Shown here piece by piece: positions 6,000-13,370 of a stretch of 20,929 bases of DNA. Origin of the DNA: CAYZMS01 sp964479625 (GTDB taxonomy: Bacteria; Bacteroidota; Bacteroidia; Chitinophagales; Saprospiraceae). Positions within the stretch are counted from its first letter, which is position 1. Each line of letters begins with the position of its first letter. The stretch lies in contig CAYZMS010000048.1 in the NCBI GenBank assembly GCA_964479625.1, positions 1 through 20,929 of the forward strand. The letters run 5' to 3'. A model generated the notes under the pieces. The model ran no database searches. It saw nothing but the letters and a program-made list of their open reading frames with translations, and was not told where the DNA came from. The position numbers were made by a program, and so were the translations under genes.

Positions 6000-8540
6000 T
6001 TATCGCTTTTTTCGACCGCTTCTATTGGCTCCCTTGTGATTGGGACGTTTACTTTGAGGTTTACTGGACTTGGAAGGAGCTTTTTTGGTTTCTGGATTAA
6101 CCGACTGAGGGGGTTCCTCCTTCCACCATTTCCGTCCGTCGAGTACTATCAAACCTAAGAGCAATAACAGGATGGCCGACGAACTCAGGGCGGAAATCAC
6201 TTTCCCAATTTTATATGTTTTGGGCTCAAATCGAAAGGCAATGGTATGATTTCCCGCCGGCAGTTTCAATCCGCGCAGCAGGTAATTCACCCGAATATGC
6301 GCAACGGCTTCCTCATCTATATAGGCATTCCACCCTTTATCGGGACCATACCAGATCTCTGAGAAGACGGCAAACTGAGGGGAGGAGGCATTGTAGCTAT
6401 AACTTAAACGATCCGGTGCATATTCGGACAGGCTAATGCTACCCTGACCATTGGGATCTACTCCGGAGATATAATCCGAAAACTCTTGGTGTACTACCGC
6501 CTGATTGGCTGGGTCAAAAGTATTTAAGGCGTCAATTTCGGCGTTTGCATCCGCTACTCGTACAAATTCGCTTACCAGCCAGGCATTGCCCAGAGCAGTT
6601 GGGCTTTGCTGCACCTGGGGTTGCCCTTGTCCGGCGGGAATAATAAAGTACTTGGTATTCAGCATATCAAATACCTTTTGATTTCCCTCCATTAAATGAC
6701 GATAGATCAGATCATCGAACCGCTGGAGCTTGGCGGCATTATACCCCCCTATGGTTTTATGGAAGTAAGAACTGGAGGCCGCATTGAAGGAGTTGATAGT
6801 CATGTCGTGCACCCGGTAATAGGGGTCCGGATCCTGCATAATCTGCTGATCGACGGGCCGGGGTCTAAATTGATTTTCGAATTGGGCGGGATTAACGAAG
6901 TTTTCCTCGTTAAGATACCGTCTGCCCACCATCCATACGTCGACCAGGATGAGAATGGAAACTCCAAGGAGCAGGTATGATTGTCTGATTCGCTGATTTA
7001 GAAAAGCCCAGCAAAGTCCGGCTGCCAGCAGGATCAGAAAGAAGGAACGCATGGCATCCAATCGCAACATGGCCTTCCGGTCAGCTATCAACGCATTCAG
7101 GTCATAGCCTGAAGCCTCCAAGCGTCCATCGCCTGCACTCGAAAAGGTAAACAGGGAGGGCCCCATCAACCAAAGAATGAGACTTAGGCCTCCGGTAATT
7201 CCCGCAGCGATATACACCGCACGAAGTACCTTTTTCTTGTCCAGGTCCTCTTTTACTAATTGGGTAAGCCCCAACATCCCGAGCAAGGGCACCAGGAAAG
7301 TCGTGACGCTTAAGATGGAGCTCGGTGCCCTGAATTTGTTGTACAGCGGAACCGTGTTAAAAATGAACTCATTAAAGCCGGGCAAGAAGCGCCCCATGGA
7401 AAGCAATACGGTTAGCAAAGTGCCCAAACCCAACCACCATTTCAGAGGCTCGTCAACCAAAAATAATCCCACGAAAAAGAGGAATAAAAAAATGGCCCCC
7501 AGGTATGCCGGTCCACTGGTAAAGGGGAGATCCCCCCAATAATATGGTGCTTTAAAGCCGGCTGGCAAGCGCGCGCCCTGCCTCCGTAAACTCTGCACCA
7601 GTTTGGAATTATCGCGCACCTGCTCCCCCGAACTCCCACCAACAGCTCCGGGGACCAAGCTTGCCAGGATATCCTTTGAACTGTTGCTCCACTGCATGGC
7701 ATATTCCCAGGCCAAGCCTTCTGTTTCGCTACCGCTAGCTGTATTCTTGTTAGTACTTTCCAAAATCGGTGCCCCCCGCATGGTATCCCTCGAAAACTCC
7801 AGAGTAGTTAATAGATTAGAAGCTGCAGCTCCGCCTGCCAGCAGACCACCGATCAGTATAGCTGCAGTTGCTTTGCCGAATTGCGCCATTTGTCCCTTTC
7901 GAATATGCTGTACTAACTGGGCAATACCAAATATCAGCAGAGTTAAGAACAGGTAATACATCATTTGAGGGTGGTTGAGATAAAGCCCCAAACCTGTCCC
8001 TAAAGCAAAGAGAATGCCCCCCCAAAGGTATCGACCGCGAAAGGCCAGTACCAGGCCGGCAAGGATCAAGGGAAAGTAAAAGATGACCCCAAGCTTACTG
8101 GTATGTCCTGCCTCAAACAATACCAGGTTGTTGGTTAAAAGGGCAAATCCGATCGATCCAAAAACAGATGCCCATGTTGGCGTACCTAATACCAGCAGGA
8201 GTATATAAAAAGTGATCATCCCAGAAAAAAACCGACCGATCGGTCTTTCGATAAAAAAGCGCCCCACCTGGTCAACCCCCTTCAGGAAATTCCCCGCCGT
8301 CACTCTGGAAATCTGGTAAGTAGGCATGCCCCCAAACATGACATTGGTCCACAGGATCGGGCGTCCTGTTTTTTCTTCCCATACTTTTTGTTCATGAGAC
8401 ATCGCCCTGTATTGGGTAATGTCCCCTTGTTGCAAAACCTTACCCTGCAATTGCGGATAGAAATACAAACAAGCTGCCACCAGAAACAGTGCCACAGCGA
8501 TTAAATGTGGGGTGAGCGTTTTTAACTTATAAGACATCAT
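6000..8540 (-). CDS. YfhO-family polytopic membrane protein, putative GT-C glycosyltransferase
   Basis: Large integral membrane protein of the YfhO family (about 800-900 residues in Bacteroidota). The Bacillus members help glycosylate lipoteichoic acid and are thought to be GT-C enzymes using lipid-linked sugars. The first membrane segment is near residues 10-27, followed by a long extracytoplasmic loop with QQGDITQYRAMS and MFGGMPTYQIS, then a dozen or so membrane segments. A soluble domain with MLNTKYFIIPAG and a beta-rich part ending GLKLPAGNHTIAFRFEP precedes the last helix. The final 40 or so residues are Pro-, Ser-, Lys- and Arg-rich and end in GRKKR. Two ATG codons (8540, 8537) follow a TTG at 8543; I chose 8540. 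It lies 25 nt after gpsA. Family is confident; activity is inferred. Confidence 0.85.
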   Translation of the reverse strand: MMSYKLKTLTPHLIAVALFLVAACLYFYPQLQGKVLQQGDITQYRAMSHEQKVWEEKTGRPILWTNVMFGGMPTYQISRVTAGNFLKGVDQVGRFFIERPIGRFFSGMITFYILLLVLGTPTWASVFGSIGFALLTNNLVLFEAGHTSKLGVIFYFPLILAGLVLAFRGRYLWGGILFALGTGLGLYLNHPQMMYYLFLTLLIFGIAQLVQHIRKGQMAQFGKATAAILIGGLLAGGAAASNLLTTLEFSRDTMRGAPILESTNKNTASGSETEGLAWEYAMQWSNSSKDILASLVPGAVGGSSGEQVRDNSKLVQSLRRQGARLPAGFKAPYYWGDLPFTSGPAYLGAIFLFLFFVGLFLVDEPLKWWLGLGTLLTVLLSMGRFLPGFNEFIFNTVPLYNKFRAPSSILSVTTFLVPLLGMLGLTQLVKEDLDKKKVLRAVYIAAGITGGLSLILWLMGPSLFTFSSAGDGRLEASGYDLNALIADRKAMLRLDAMRSFFLILLAAGLCWAFLNQRIRQSYLLLGVSILILVDVWMVGRRYLNEENFVNPAQFENQFRPRPVDQQIMQDPDPYYRVHDMTINSFNAASSSYFHKTIGGYNAAKLQRFDDLIYRHLMEGNQKVFDMLNTKYFIIPAGQGQPQVQQSPTALGNAWLVSEFVRVADANAEIDALNTFDPANQAVVHQEFSDYISGVDPNGQGSISLSEYAPDRLSYSYNASSPQFAVFSEIWYGPDKGWNAYIDEEAVAHIRVNYLLRGLKLPAGNHTIAFRFEPKTYKIGKVISALSSSAILLLLLGLIVLDGRKWWKEEPPQSVNPETKKAPSKSSKPQSKRPNHKGANRSGRKKR

Positions 8541-8565
8541 CAATAGGAATTATAATGGCCGTTAA

Positions 8566-9618
8566 CTACAAAAAATCGACATCTACGTCGTAGGGATAAG
8601 TGATCAAGTACTTAAGCGCCTTATCCACATCAAATCCCTCAAATACGACATTATACAGCATTTGCGAGATCGGTATACGCAGTTTATAGAAATTGCTCAA
8701 GTGAAAAACGATCTTGAGGGTGCGTACTCCTTCTGCCAATTCCGGCATAGTTTCCTGAATTTCTTCAATGGCCTCTCCCTTACCGAGGCGGTAGCCGAAA
8801 GTAAAATTACGGCTGCTCTTACTGGTTGCGGTTGCCACCAGATCTCCTATGCCGGCCGTCCCAAAAAAAGCACTGCTGGCAGCCCCGAAGGCCTGCCCAA
8901 AGTGAATCATTTCCACCAGGCCCCGGGTAATAAGCATCGCCTGGATATTCTTACCCAAACCTCTGCCTCGCAATATGCCTGACCCAATGGCAATGATATT
9001 TTTCAAGGCCCCGGCTATTTCCGCCCCCAGAATATCATGGTTACCAAACACATGAAAATGCTCGGAACGAAGCATTTCCTTGCCGATCTCGATCACTTCC
9101 TTAAAAACGCTGCCGATAACCGTAGCCGTTGGTTGTCCTTCCATGATCTCACTGGCCAGATTAGGCCCGGAAAGGCAGCCTACACGACGCACCATGCTCT
9201 CTTGAAGTATCACCTGGCTCATGGTATGGAGATGTTCAGGGCGAAGGTTCCCAGCCTCGAAATCTTCATCAGATACTCCGTGTACATCAAACCCTTTTGT
9301 CCCGTGGATCAATATATGATGGGGACGCAAATTCGGCCCTAATTGATGCATCATGGACCGAAAATTAGCAGAAGGAACAATGGGAAAGATCAGGGTGCAG
9401 CGCCCTGCCATCTCTTTCAGGTCATTTGTTGCCCGTATACGCTCCGAAAGGGCCAGGCCAAGGTGCCGGTGCGACTTATTGATCTTCGCGACCAGATCAG
9501 CCTGACGGCTGTACAAAAGTACAGGAGTATTATAGGCAAGGAGGTTCGCAATAGAGATCCCGAAACTACCGGCCCCTACCACTCCAACTACCCAGTCTTG
9601 TTTTGGTTGCTCTTCCAT
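8566..9618 (-). CDS. gpsA: NAD(P)H-dependent glycerol-3-phosphate dehydrogenase
   Basis: Cytosolic enzyme reducing dihydroxyacetone phosphate to sn-glycerol 3-phosphate for phospholipid synthesis. The Rossmann dinucleotide loop GVVGAGSFG is at residues 12-20, HGTKGF with Lys108 at 105-110, GALKNIIAIGSGI with the active-site Lys206 at 203-215, and TSKSSRN with Arg270-Asn271 follows; all are family hallmarks. From the ATG at 9618 the protein is 350 residues, slightly longer than the usual 330-340. The frame stays open to a TTG at 9810, but that extension would put 64 unrelated residues ahead of the Rossmann fold and begins inside a repeat, so I reject it. First gene of an operon with yfhO-like and glycosyltransferase genes; a promoter match lies at 9880-9912. 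Confidence 0.93.
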   Translation of the reverse strand: MEEQPKQDWVVGVVGAGSFGISIANLLAYNTPVLLYSRQADLVAKINKSHRHLGLALSERIRATNDLKEMAGRCTLIFPIVPSANFRSMMHQLGPNLRPHHILIHGTKGFDVHGVSDEDFEAGNLRPEHLHTMSQVILQESMVRRVGCLSGPNLASEIMEGQPTATVIGSVFKEVIEIGKEMLRSEHFHVFGNHDILGAEIAGALKNIIAIGSGILRGRGLGKNIQAMLITRGLVEMIHFGQAFGAASSAFFGTAGIGDLVATATSKSSRNFTFGYRLGKGEAIEEIQETMPELAEGVRTLKIVFHLSNFYKLRIPISQMLYNVVFEGFDVDKALKYLITYPYDVDVDFL

Positions 9619-9786
9619 AACTGTTTTAGTACCTACTGCAGGGACTGCCTCAAGAAACAGTTTCCGGTTTAGAAGCCTAAGGTAAAATAATCTTCCGCTA
9701 CCCTTTGCCGCTTGGGGAAAATGGTTTAAAAGGGAAATGTATTTTATACATCCAAATGCATGGAACTTTTTGAGTCCCCTGGCTTC

Positions 9787-9808
9787 GACCTGTACATCAA
9801 GACAGGTC
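9787..9808. repeat. short inverted repeat in the gpsA leader
   Basis: GACCTGT (9787-9793) and ACAGGTC (9802-9808) are perfect 7-bp arms around an 8-base loop, with two further pairs beyond one mismatch. It could be an operator or an RNA hairpin in the gpsA leader. It has no T-run, so it is not a convincing terminator. Confidence 0.5.
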
Positions 9809-9879
9809 AAATGTAAGGATAAGATTCGAAGTATCTTGGAAACCTAAGCATTCTGTTTACCTTACACCGCTTTTTGCAC

Positions 9880-9912
9880 CAAAGGTAAAATGTGGTCATT
9901 TCTAATAACAAA
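9880..9912 (-). promoter_or_regulatory. Bacteroidota-type promoter for gpsA
   Basis: On the minus strand TTTG (9912 to 9909) is followed after 21 nt by TACCTTTG (9887 to 9880), matching the Bacteroidota -33 TTTG / -7 TAnnTTTG consensus. It points toward gpsA with a predicted start near 9874. It lies within 50 bp of the flippase start codon on the other strand, so the two genes may be co-regulated. Confidence 0.55.
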
Positions 9913-9926
9913 ACCTGAACCGCCAC

Positions 9927-11444
9927 ATGGGTATCATCCAGCGACAGGGCGCTAAACAAAGCCTTGTAAACCTGGCCGGCATAGTAATCGGGATGATTAG
10001 CGGACTGCTGATCTACCCTTTAGAGGAAGAAGCTTATGGGCTGGCTCAGTTTTTGATTAGTACGGCCACTCTTCTTTTGCCCTTTGCATCCCTTGGGGCC
10101 AGCTCCACCAGTATAAAGTTTTTTCCGGAGCAGGGTAGCACAAAGTCCAACACCAAAGGCAGAGGCTTATATGCCTACCTTTTAATTCAGGTATTTTTAG
10201 GCAGCGCCCTTGTTTTCATCCTTCTTTTCCTGTTTAAGGACCCAATTTTAGCAGCACTACAGCGCAGTGGGATGGAAGCTGAAAGACTTTCCAATAACCT
10301 GACCTATATTGCTTTTATTGCCCTTTTCCTTGCTTTGATCCGGCTGACCATTGCCTACACCAGTAATTTCGGAAGGATAGTCGTCCCTGCCATACTCGAA
10401 ACCCTGTTCATTAAGATCACTTTACCCCTATTAGTTTTGGCCATCTACTTTGCGGTAATTGACCGGGGCGCCTTTCGCCTGGGAGTGGTCCTAATGTATG
10501 GGGCTTCCCTCATCTTTTTGGTCTTGTATTTGAGGTCGCTGGGTGGTTTTGATTGGAGGATGGACCCCTCCTTCTTCCAAAAGAGCAGGACTAAAAGAAT
10601 GGCAACCTATTCCGTATTTTCCCTATTCACTGCCTTAGGGAGTTTACTTGCTTTTCGAATAGACGGGTTCATGATCCCCATGTTAATGGATTTTTCGATA
10701 ACAGGGTTCTACTTCATAGTGCTATTCATCGCGGGAATAATTGAGATCCCTGCCCGCGCTATTATTCAAATTAGCTCCCCCATTATATCAGGGGCCTGGG
10801 AGCGTGAGGACAGGGAAACCATTCAAACAATTTACTCTAAATCTGCTCTTAACCTGCTTATCATTGGCTTATTACTTTACCTGGAGGCCTTACTTTGTAT
10901 TTCGTTCGTTCTCGATTTAATGGAACAATACAGGGGAGAAAGTGTACCCGACTCCCTTTTCTGGGTGCTGGTATTTTTGGGTGGAGCAAAATTAATCGAC
11001 CTGACTACCAGTATTAACTCCCAGATCATTGCTTATTCCAAAGCCTTTCAATTTAACTTGTTGGTGATCCTGTTGCTGGGAATATCCAGTATTTTTCTCA
11101 ACTACCTGTTCATTCCCCAATTTGGCCTGCCCGGCGCAGCCCTGGCTACCCTGATTGCTATTTTCCTTTACAATCTGGCCAAGTTCCTGTTTATCTTTTT
11201 CAAATATGGAATGCAACCCTTCTCTTGGTCTATATTAACCGTTTTGCTGATCGGTGGGAGTCTGTTTTTTCCGCTTTTTTGGTGGACACCGAATGCCAAC
11301 CCGGTCCTCGTTTTTCTGTTCAAAGGAGGTCTATTTGCCCTTCTTTATGTTGGCCTGATCTACCGTCTTACTATTTCTCCGGATTTCAATCAATTACTGA
11401 GCAATATTTGGGAAACCCTCCTTCGCTTTCTACGCCGGGGATAA
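9927..11444 (+). CDS. Wzx-like polysaccharide flippase (MOP superfamily)
   Basis: Integral inner-membrane protein of about 12-14 hydrophobic helices, expected to flip undecaprenyl-linked oligosaccharide repeat units to the periplasmic face. The first helix region (LVNLAGIVIGMISGLLIYP) and the following LASLGASSTSIKFFPEQ-like segment, including a pro-rich turn and an FPE motif, are typical of Bacteroidota polysaccharide biosynthesis/flippase proteins. GLPGAALATLIAIFLYNLAKF near the C-terminus is the usual family repeat helix. Length of 505 is standard. Start is ATG at 9927; no alternative is needed since the N-terminus aligns with the family pattern. It is transcribed away from gpsA and is the only transporter among the glycan genes. 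Some members of this group export lipids or teichuronic-type polymers, so the cargo is inferred from context. Confidence 0.85.
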   Translation: MGIIQRQGAKQSLVNLAGIVIGMISGLLIYPLEEEAYGLAQFLISTATLLLPFASLGASSTSIKFFPEQGSTKSNTKGRGLYAYLLIQVFLGSALVFILLFLFKDPILAALQRSGMEAERLSNNLTYIAFIALFLALIRLTIAYTSNFGRIVVPAILETLFIKITLPLLVLAIYFAVIDRGAFRLGVVLMYGASLIFLVLYLRSLGGFDWRMDPSFFQKSRTKRMATYSVFSLFTALGSLLAFRIDGFMIPMLMDFSITGFYFIVLFIAGIIEIPARAIIQISSPIISGAWEREDRETIQTIYSKSALNLLIIGLLLYLEALLCISFVLDLMEQYRGESVPDSLFWVLVFLGGAKLIDLTTSINSQIIAYSKAFQFNLLVILLLGISSIFLNYLFIPQFGLPGAALATLIAIFLYNLAKFLFIFFKYGMQPFSWSILTVLLIGGSLFFPLFWWTPNANPVLVFLFKGGLFALLYVGLIYRLTISPDFNQLLSNIWETLLRFLRRG

Positions 11445-11550
11445 CCGGAAAAACCTAAAGGAATAACGACCGCTTACCCAACCTTTTGTTTCGAAAAATT
11501 TACCATTCTCGTCCATAATCAGACCAAACCGTCAGGTTAACATTTATTTT

Positions 11551-11581
11551 TTTGATTACTACTCCAAGGGGGCTATTTTTG
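11551..11581 (+). promoter_or_regulatory. Bacteroidota-type promoter for the CHU_C mini-gene
   Basis: TTTG at 11551-11554 is followed after 19 nt by TATTTTTG at 11574-11581, a full match to the TTTG / TAnnTTTG consensus. The predicted transcription start lies about 10 nt before the ATG at 11599. This supports the small gene as an independent unit and not the tail of a larger gene. Confidence 0.6.
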
Positions 11582-11598
11582 GTGATCGAATTAAACAC

Positions 11599-11982
11599 AT
11601 GCCTATGAACATCCTGATAACCGTTACCCAAATACTTTTCCATTTATTACCTTTTTCAAAGGAAATACCCACCACTGCTGATTTTGCCTGTAATGTCTAT
11701 ATTCCAAATGCCTTTTCTCCAAATGAAGATGGCTTTAATGATACCTTTGCGCCTTTTCTGGGAGTAGATTGTCAACTTAGTGCTTACCAGTTACGCGTCT
11801 ATGATCGTTGGGGAGGCTTGGTGTTCGAAAGCGCCGCTCCTGAAGAAGCCTGGGATGGAAACCAGGGGACAGACCCAGCCGCCATTGGTCCTTACCTGTA
11901 TGTGTTGGAGTATACCTTTGCTGACGCCAATGGAGAACCTGAAGCAGAGGTGGCCAGTGGAGTGTTAAACCTTTTGCGGTGA
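11599..11982 (+). CDS. stand-alone T9SS type B sorting domain (CHU_C / gliding motility-associated C-terminal domain) protein
   Basis: A 127-residue protein made almost wholly of a CHU_C domain (about 30-127), which normally sits at the C-terminus of large secreted proteins and directs them through the type IX secretion system. The signature runs CNVYIPNAFSPNEDGFNDTF (31-50), then LRVYDRWGGLVFES (65-78), AWDGNQG (84-90) and the closing YVLEY...GVLNLLR strands. Residues 4-19 are hydrophobic and may be a weak signal peptide, but the N-region has no positive charge. ATG at 11599 is the first start after an in-frame stop at 11464-11466, with a promoter match directly upstream. No cargo domain exists on either side. 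It may be a remnant or a minimal secreted protein. It converges with the next gene, 4 nt between stops. Confidence 0.85.
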   Translation: MPMNILITVTQILFHLLPFSKEIPTTADFACNVYIPNAFSPNEDGFNDTFAPFLGVDCQLSAYQLRVYDRWGGLVFESAAPEEAWDGNQGTDPAAIGPYLYVLEYTFADANGEPEAEVASGVLNLLR

Positions 11983-11986
11983 GCCT

Positions 11987-12463
11987 CTATTGAGGTAGCA
12001 ACCCAAAAGTACCGGCTGCACCAGTGGAATTTAAGCGGACCAGTGCACCCTTATCCATCCGATAATCGGATACCAAAACATTATCTAATGGCGCGCCGTT
12101 TTGGACGCGCCAAACAACTTGTATTTGGTCCTGACGGACCATGCTCCACCCCCCTTTAAACTGGATCGGGGCGGATTGATTGAAAAAGCTGATCTCTCCA
12201 AGGGCTTCTCCTTCGGACATTAAGACAAGGGTAATTTTTCGTTCTGGCTGGAGAGTATCCGGAAGTACACCAATATAGGTACCTAACAAGCCCTCAGTTG
12301 GTTGAACAGAGCCGGGGTCCGACATGGAAGCAGAAGGCACAACGGATGGCCTTTCCACTTCTTCTGCAGCAGAGGAGTTACCTGCCCGCCCGGATCCCGG
12401 TTGGCATGCCGTGGCCAGCAAGAGAAGGGATACGATCCCCAAAAAAGTTCGATCAACTATCAT
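11987..12463 (-). CDS. small predicted lipoprotein, possibly NlpE-like
   Basis: 158 residues with a lipoprotein signal: a hydrophobic core from about 7 to 16 and a lipobox ending LATAC, giving Cys20 as the lipidated residue. A Ser/Glu/Pro-rich linker follows. The C-terminal half begins LLGTYIGVLPDTLQPERKIT and continues as a small beta-rich domain. The TY.GVLPD start recalls the NlpE N-terminal fold (YxGxLPCADC), but the metal-related CxxC of NlpE is absent, so the resemblance is weak. I start it at the ATG 12463, which overlaps the hemF stop by 11 nt; a longer frame to 12487 would overlap by 35 nt and spoil the signal peptide. Last gene of the hemF operon. Role unknown; likely an outer- or inner-membrane-anchored periplasmic protein. 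Confidence 0.7.
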   Translation of the reverse strand: MIVDRTFLGIVSLLLLATACQPGSGRAGNSSAAEEVERPSVVPSASMSDPGSVQPTEGLLGTYIGVLPDTLQPERKITLVLMSEGEALGEISFFNQSAPIQFKGGWSMVRQDQIQVVWRVQNGAPLDNVLVSDYRMDKGALVRLNSTGAAGTFGLLPQ

Positions 12464-13361
12464 AGTGGGTATTTTGACCAGTAACAAGCCAATCTACCGA
12501 TTTCTTGCCTAACCATTGGAGGGTATTTTCCTCTGGACTTCCTGGTTCTGGTTGGTAATCATACACCCAGTTAGCAGTGGGGGGAAGACTCATCAGGATC
12601 GATTCCGTTCTTCCATCGGTATCTAAACCGAATTTGGTCCCCTTATCCCAAACCAGATTGAATTCTACATACCGGCCCCTCCTTAGCAGCTGCCAGGATC
12701 GCTCCCGTTTGGTAAAGGGCTTATGCGCGTACCGATTTAAAAAATGCGTATAAATAGGAGTAAAACTTTCGCCCAGTATAAGGACAAATTTAAAATAGGG
12801 TTGTTGATCAGGACCACTAAGCTGGTCAAAAAAGATTCCCCCTACCCCACGGGTCTCCCTGCGGTGTTTAAGATAAAAGTAACGATCCGCCCAGGGTTTG
12901 AATTGAGGATAATAGGCCGGATCGAAAGCATCGCAGGTAGCTTTTAGCTGCTCATGAAACCAACGGGCGTCTTCTGGGATCACATAATGTGGAGTAAGAT
13001 CGATCCCGCCGCCAAACCACCATACTCCTGACTCCATTTCGAAGTAACGAACATTCATATGAATAATGGGAACCCATGGGTTTCGGGGGTGCAGCACAAT
13101 AGAAACACCCGTAGCAAAAAAATCTCCTGCTTCCACGCCAAGGGCTTTAATGATCTTTTCCGGCATAGCTCCGTAGACAGCGGAAAAGTTCACTCCTCCT
13201 TTTTCTATTCGGTCCCCTTGAATGACACGAGCCCTGCCGCCCCCGCCGCCAGGCCGGTCCCATAGATCTTCCCGGAACTGCCCTCCCCCGTCTGCAGTTT
13301 CCAGGTCCCTGCAAATACTATCCTGTAGTTTTTTGAATCGTTCGGCGATAAGCTCCCGCAT
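12453..13361 (-). CDS. hemF: oxygen-dependent coproporphyrinogen-III oxidase
   Basis: Converts coproporphyrinogen III to protoporphyrinogen IX with O2 in heme synthesis; a soluble homodimer. The family blocks are all present: GGVNFSAVYG (55-64), NPWVPIIHMNVRYFE (94-108) with the active-site His101, WWFGGGIDLTPHY (114-126), and near the C-terminus RRGRYVEFNLVWDKGTKFGL and GRTESILMSLPP. 302 residues is the normal length. ATG start 9 nt after the PLP decarboxylase-like gene, and the stop overlaps the lipoprotein gene. Its presence implies an aerobic or microaerobic organism. Why it sits in an operon with two PLP enzymes is unclear; co-transcription may reflect only convenience or a shared link to amino-acid-derived cofactors. 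Confidence 0.95.
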   Translation of the reverse strand: MRELIAERFKKLQDSICRDLETADGGGQFREDLWDRPGGGGGRARVIQGDRIEKGGVNFSAVYGAMPEKIIKALGVEAGDFFATGVSIVLHPRNPWVPIIHMNVRYFEMESGVWWFGGGIDLTPHYVIPEDARWFHEQLKATCDAFDPAYYPQFKPWADRYFYLKHRRETRGVGGIFFDQLSGPDQQPYFKFVLILGESFTPIYTHFLNRYAHKPFTKRERSWQLLRRGRYVEFNLVWDKGTKFGLDTDGRTESILMSLPPTANWVYDYQPEPGSPEENTLQWLGKKSVDWLVTGQNTHYDS

Positions 13362-13370
13362 ACTATTTGG

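Larger units (their letters stand above)
9619..9926. other. divergent intergenic region between gpsA and the flippase gene
   Basis: This 308-bp stretch separates two divergent genes. It holds a good minus-strand promoter match (9880-9912), a short inverted repeat (9787-9808) and, overlapping its right arm, a second -7-like box TACATTTG on the minus strand (9815 down to 9808) without a matching -33. If the upstream promoter is used, gpsA has a leader of roughly 250 nt. I see no RNA family and no plausible small ORF. No clear plus-strand promoter for the flippase gene was found. Confidence 0.6.

Noticed and set aside
9619..9810. N-terminal extension of gpsA to a TTG at 9810
   Set aside because: It adds 64 residues unlike any GpsA ahead of the Rossmann loop; the ATG at 9618 gives the expected length.
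11984..11995. CCTC-TATT-GAGG hairpin between the convergent CHU_C and lipoprotein genes
   Set aside because: A 4-bp stem without a T-run is too weak to call a terminator.
12464..12487. Longer start for the small lipoprotein
   Set aside because: It adds eight residues before the signal peptide and increases overlap with hemF to 35 nt.
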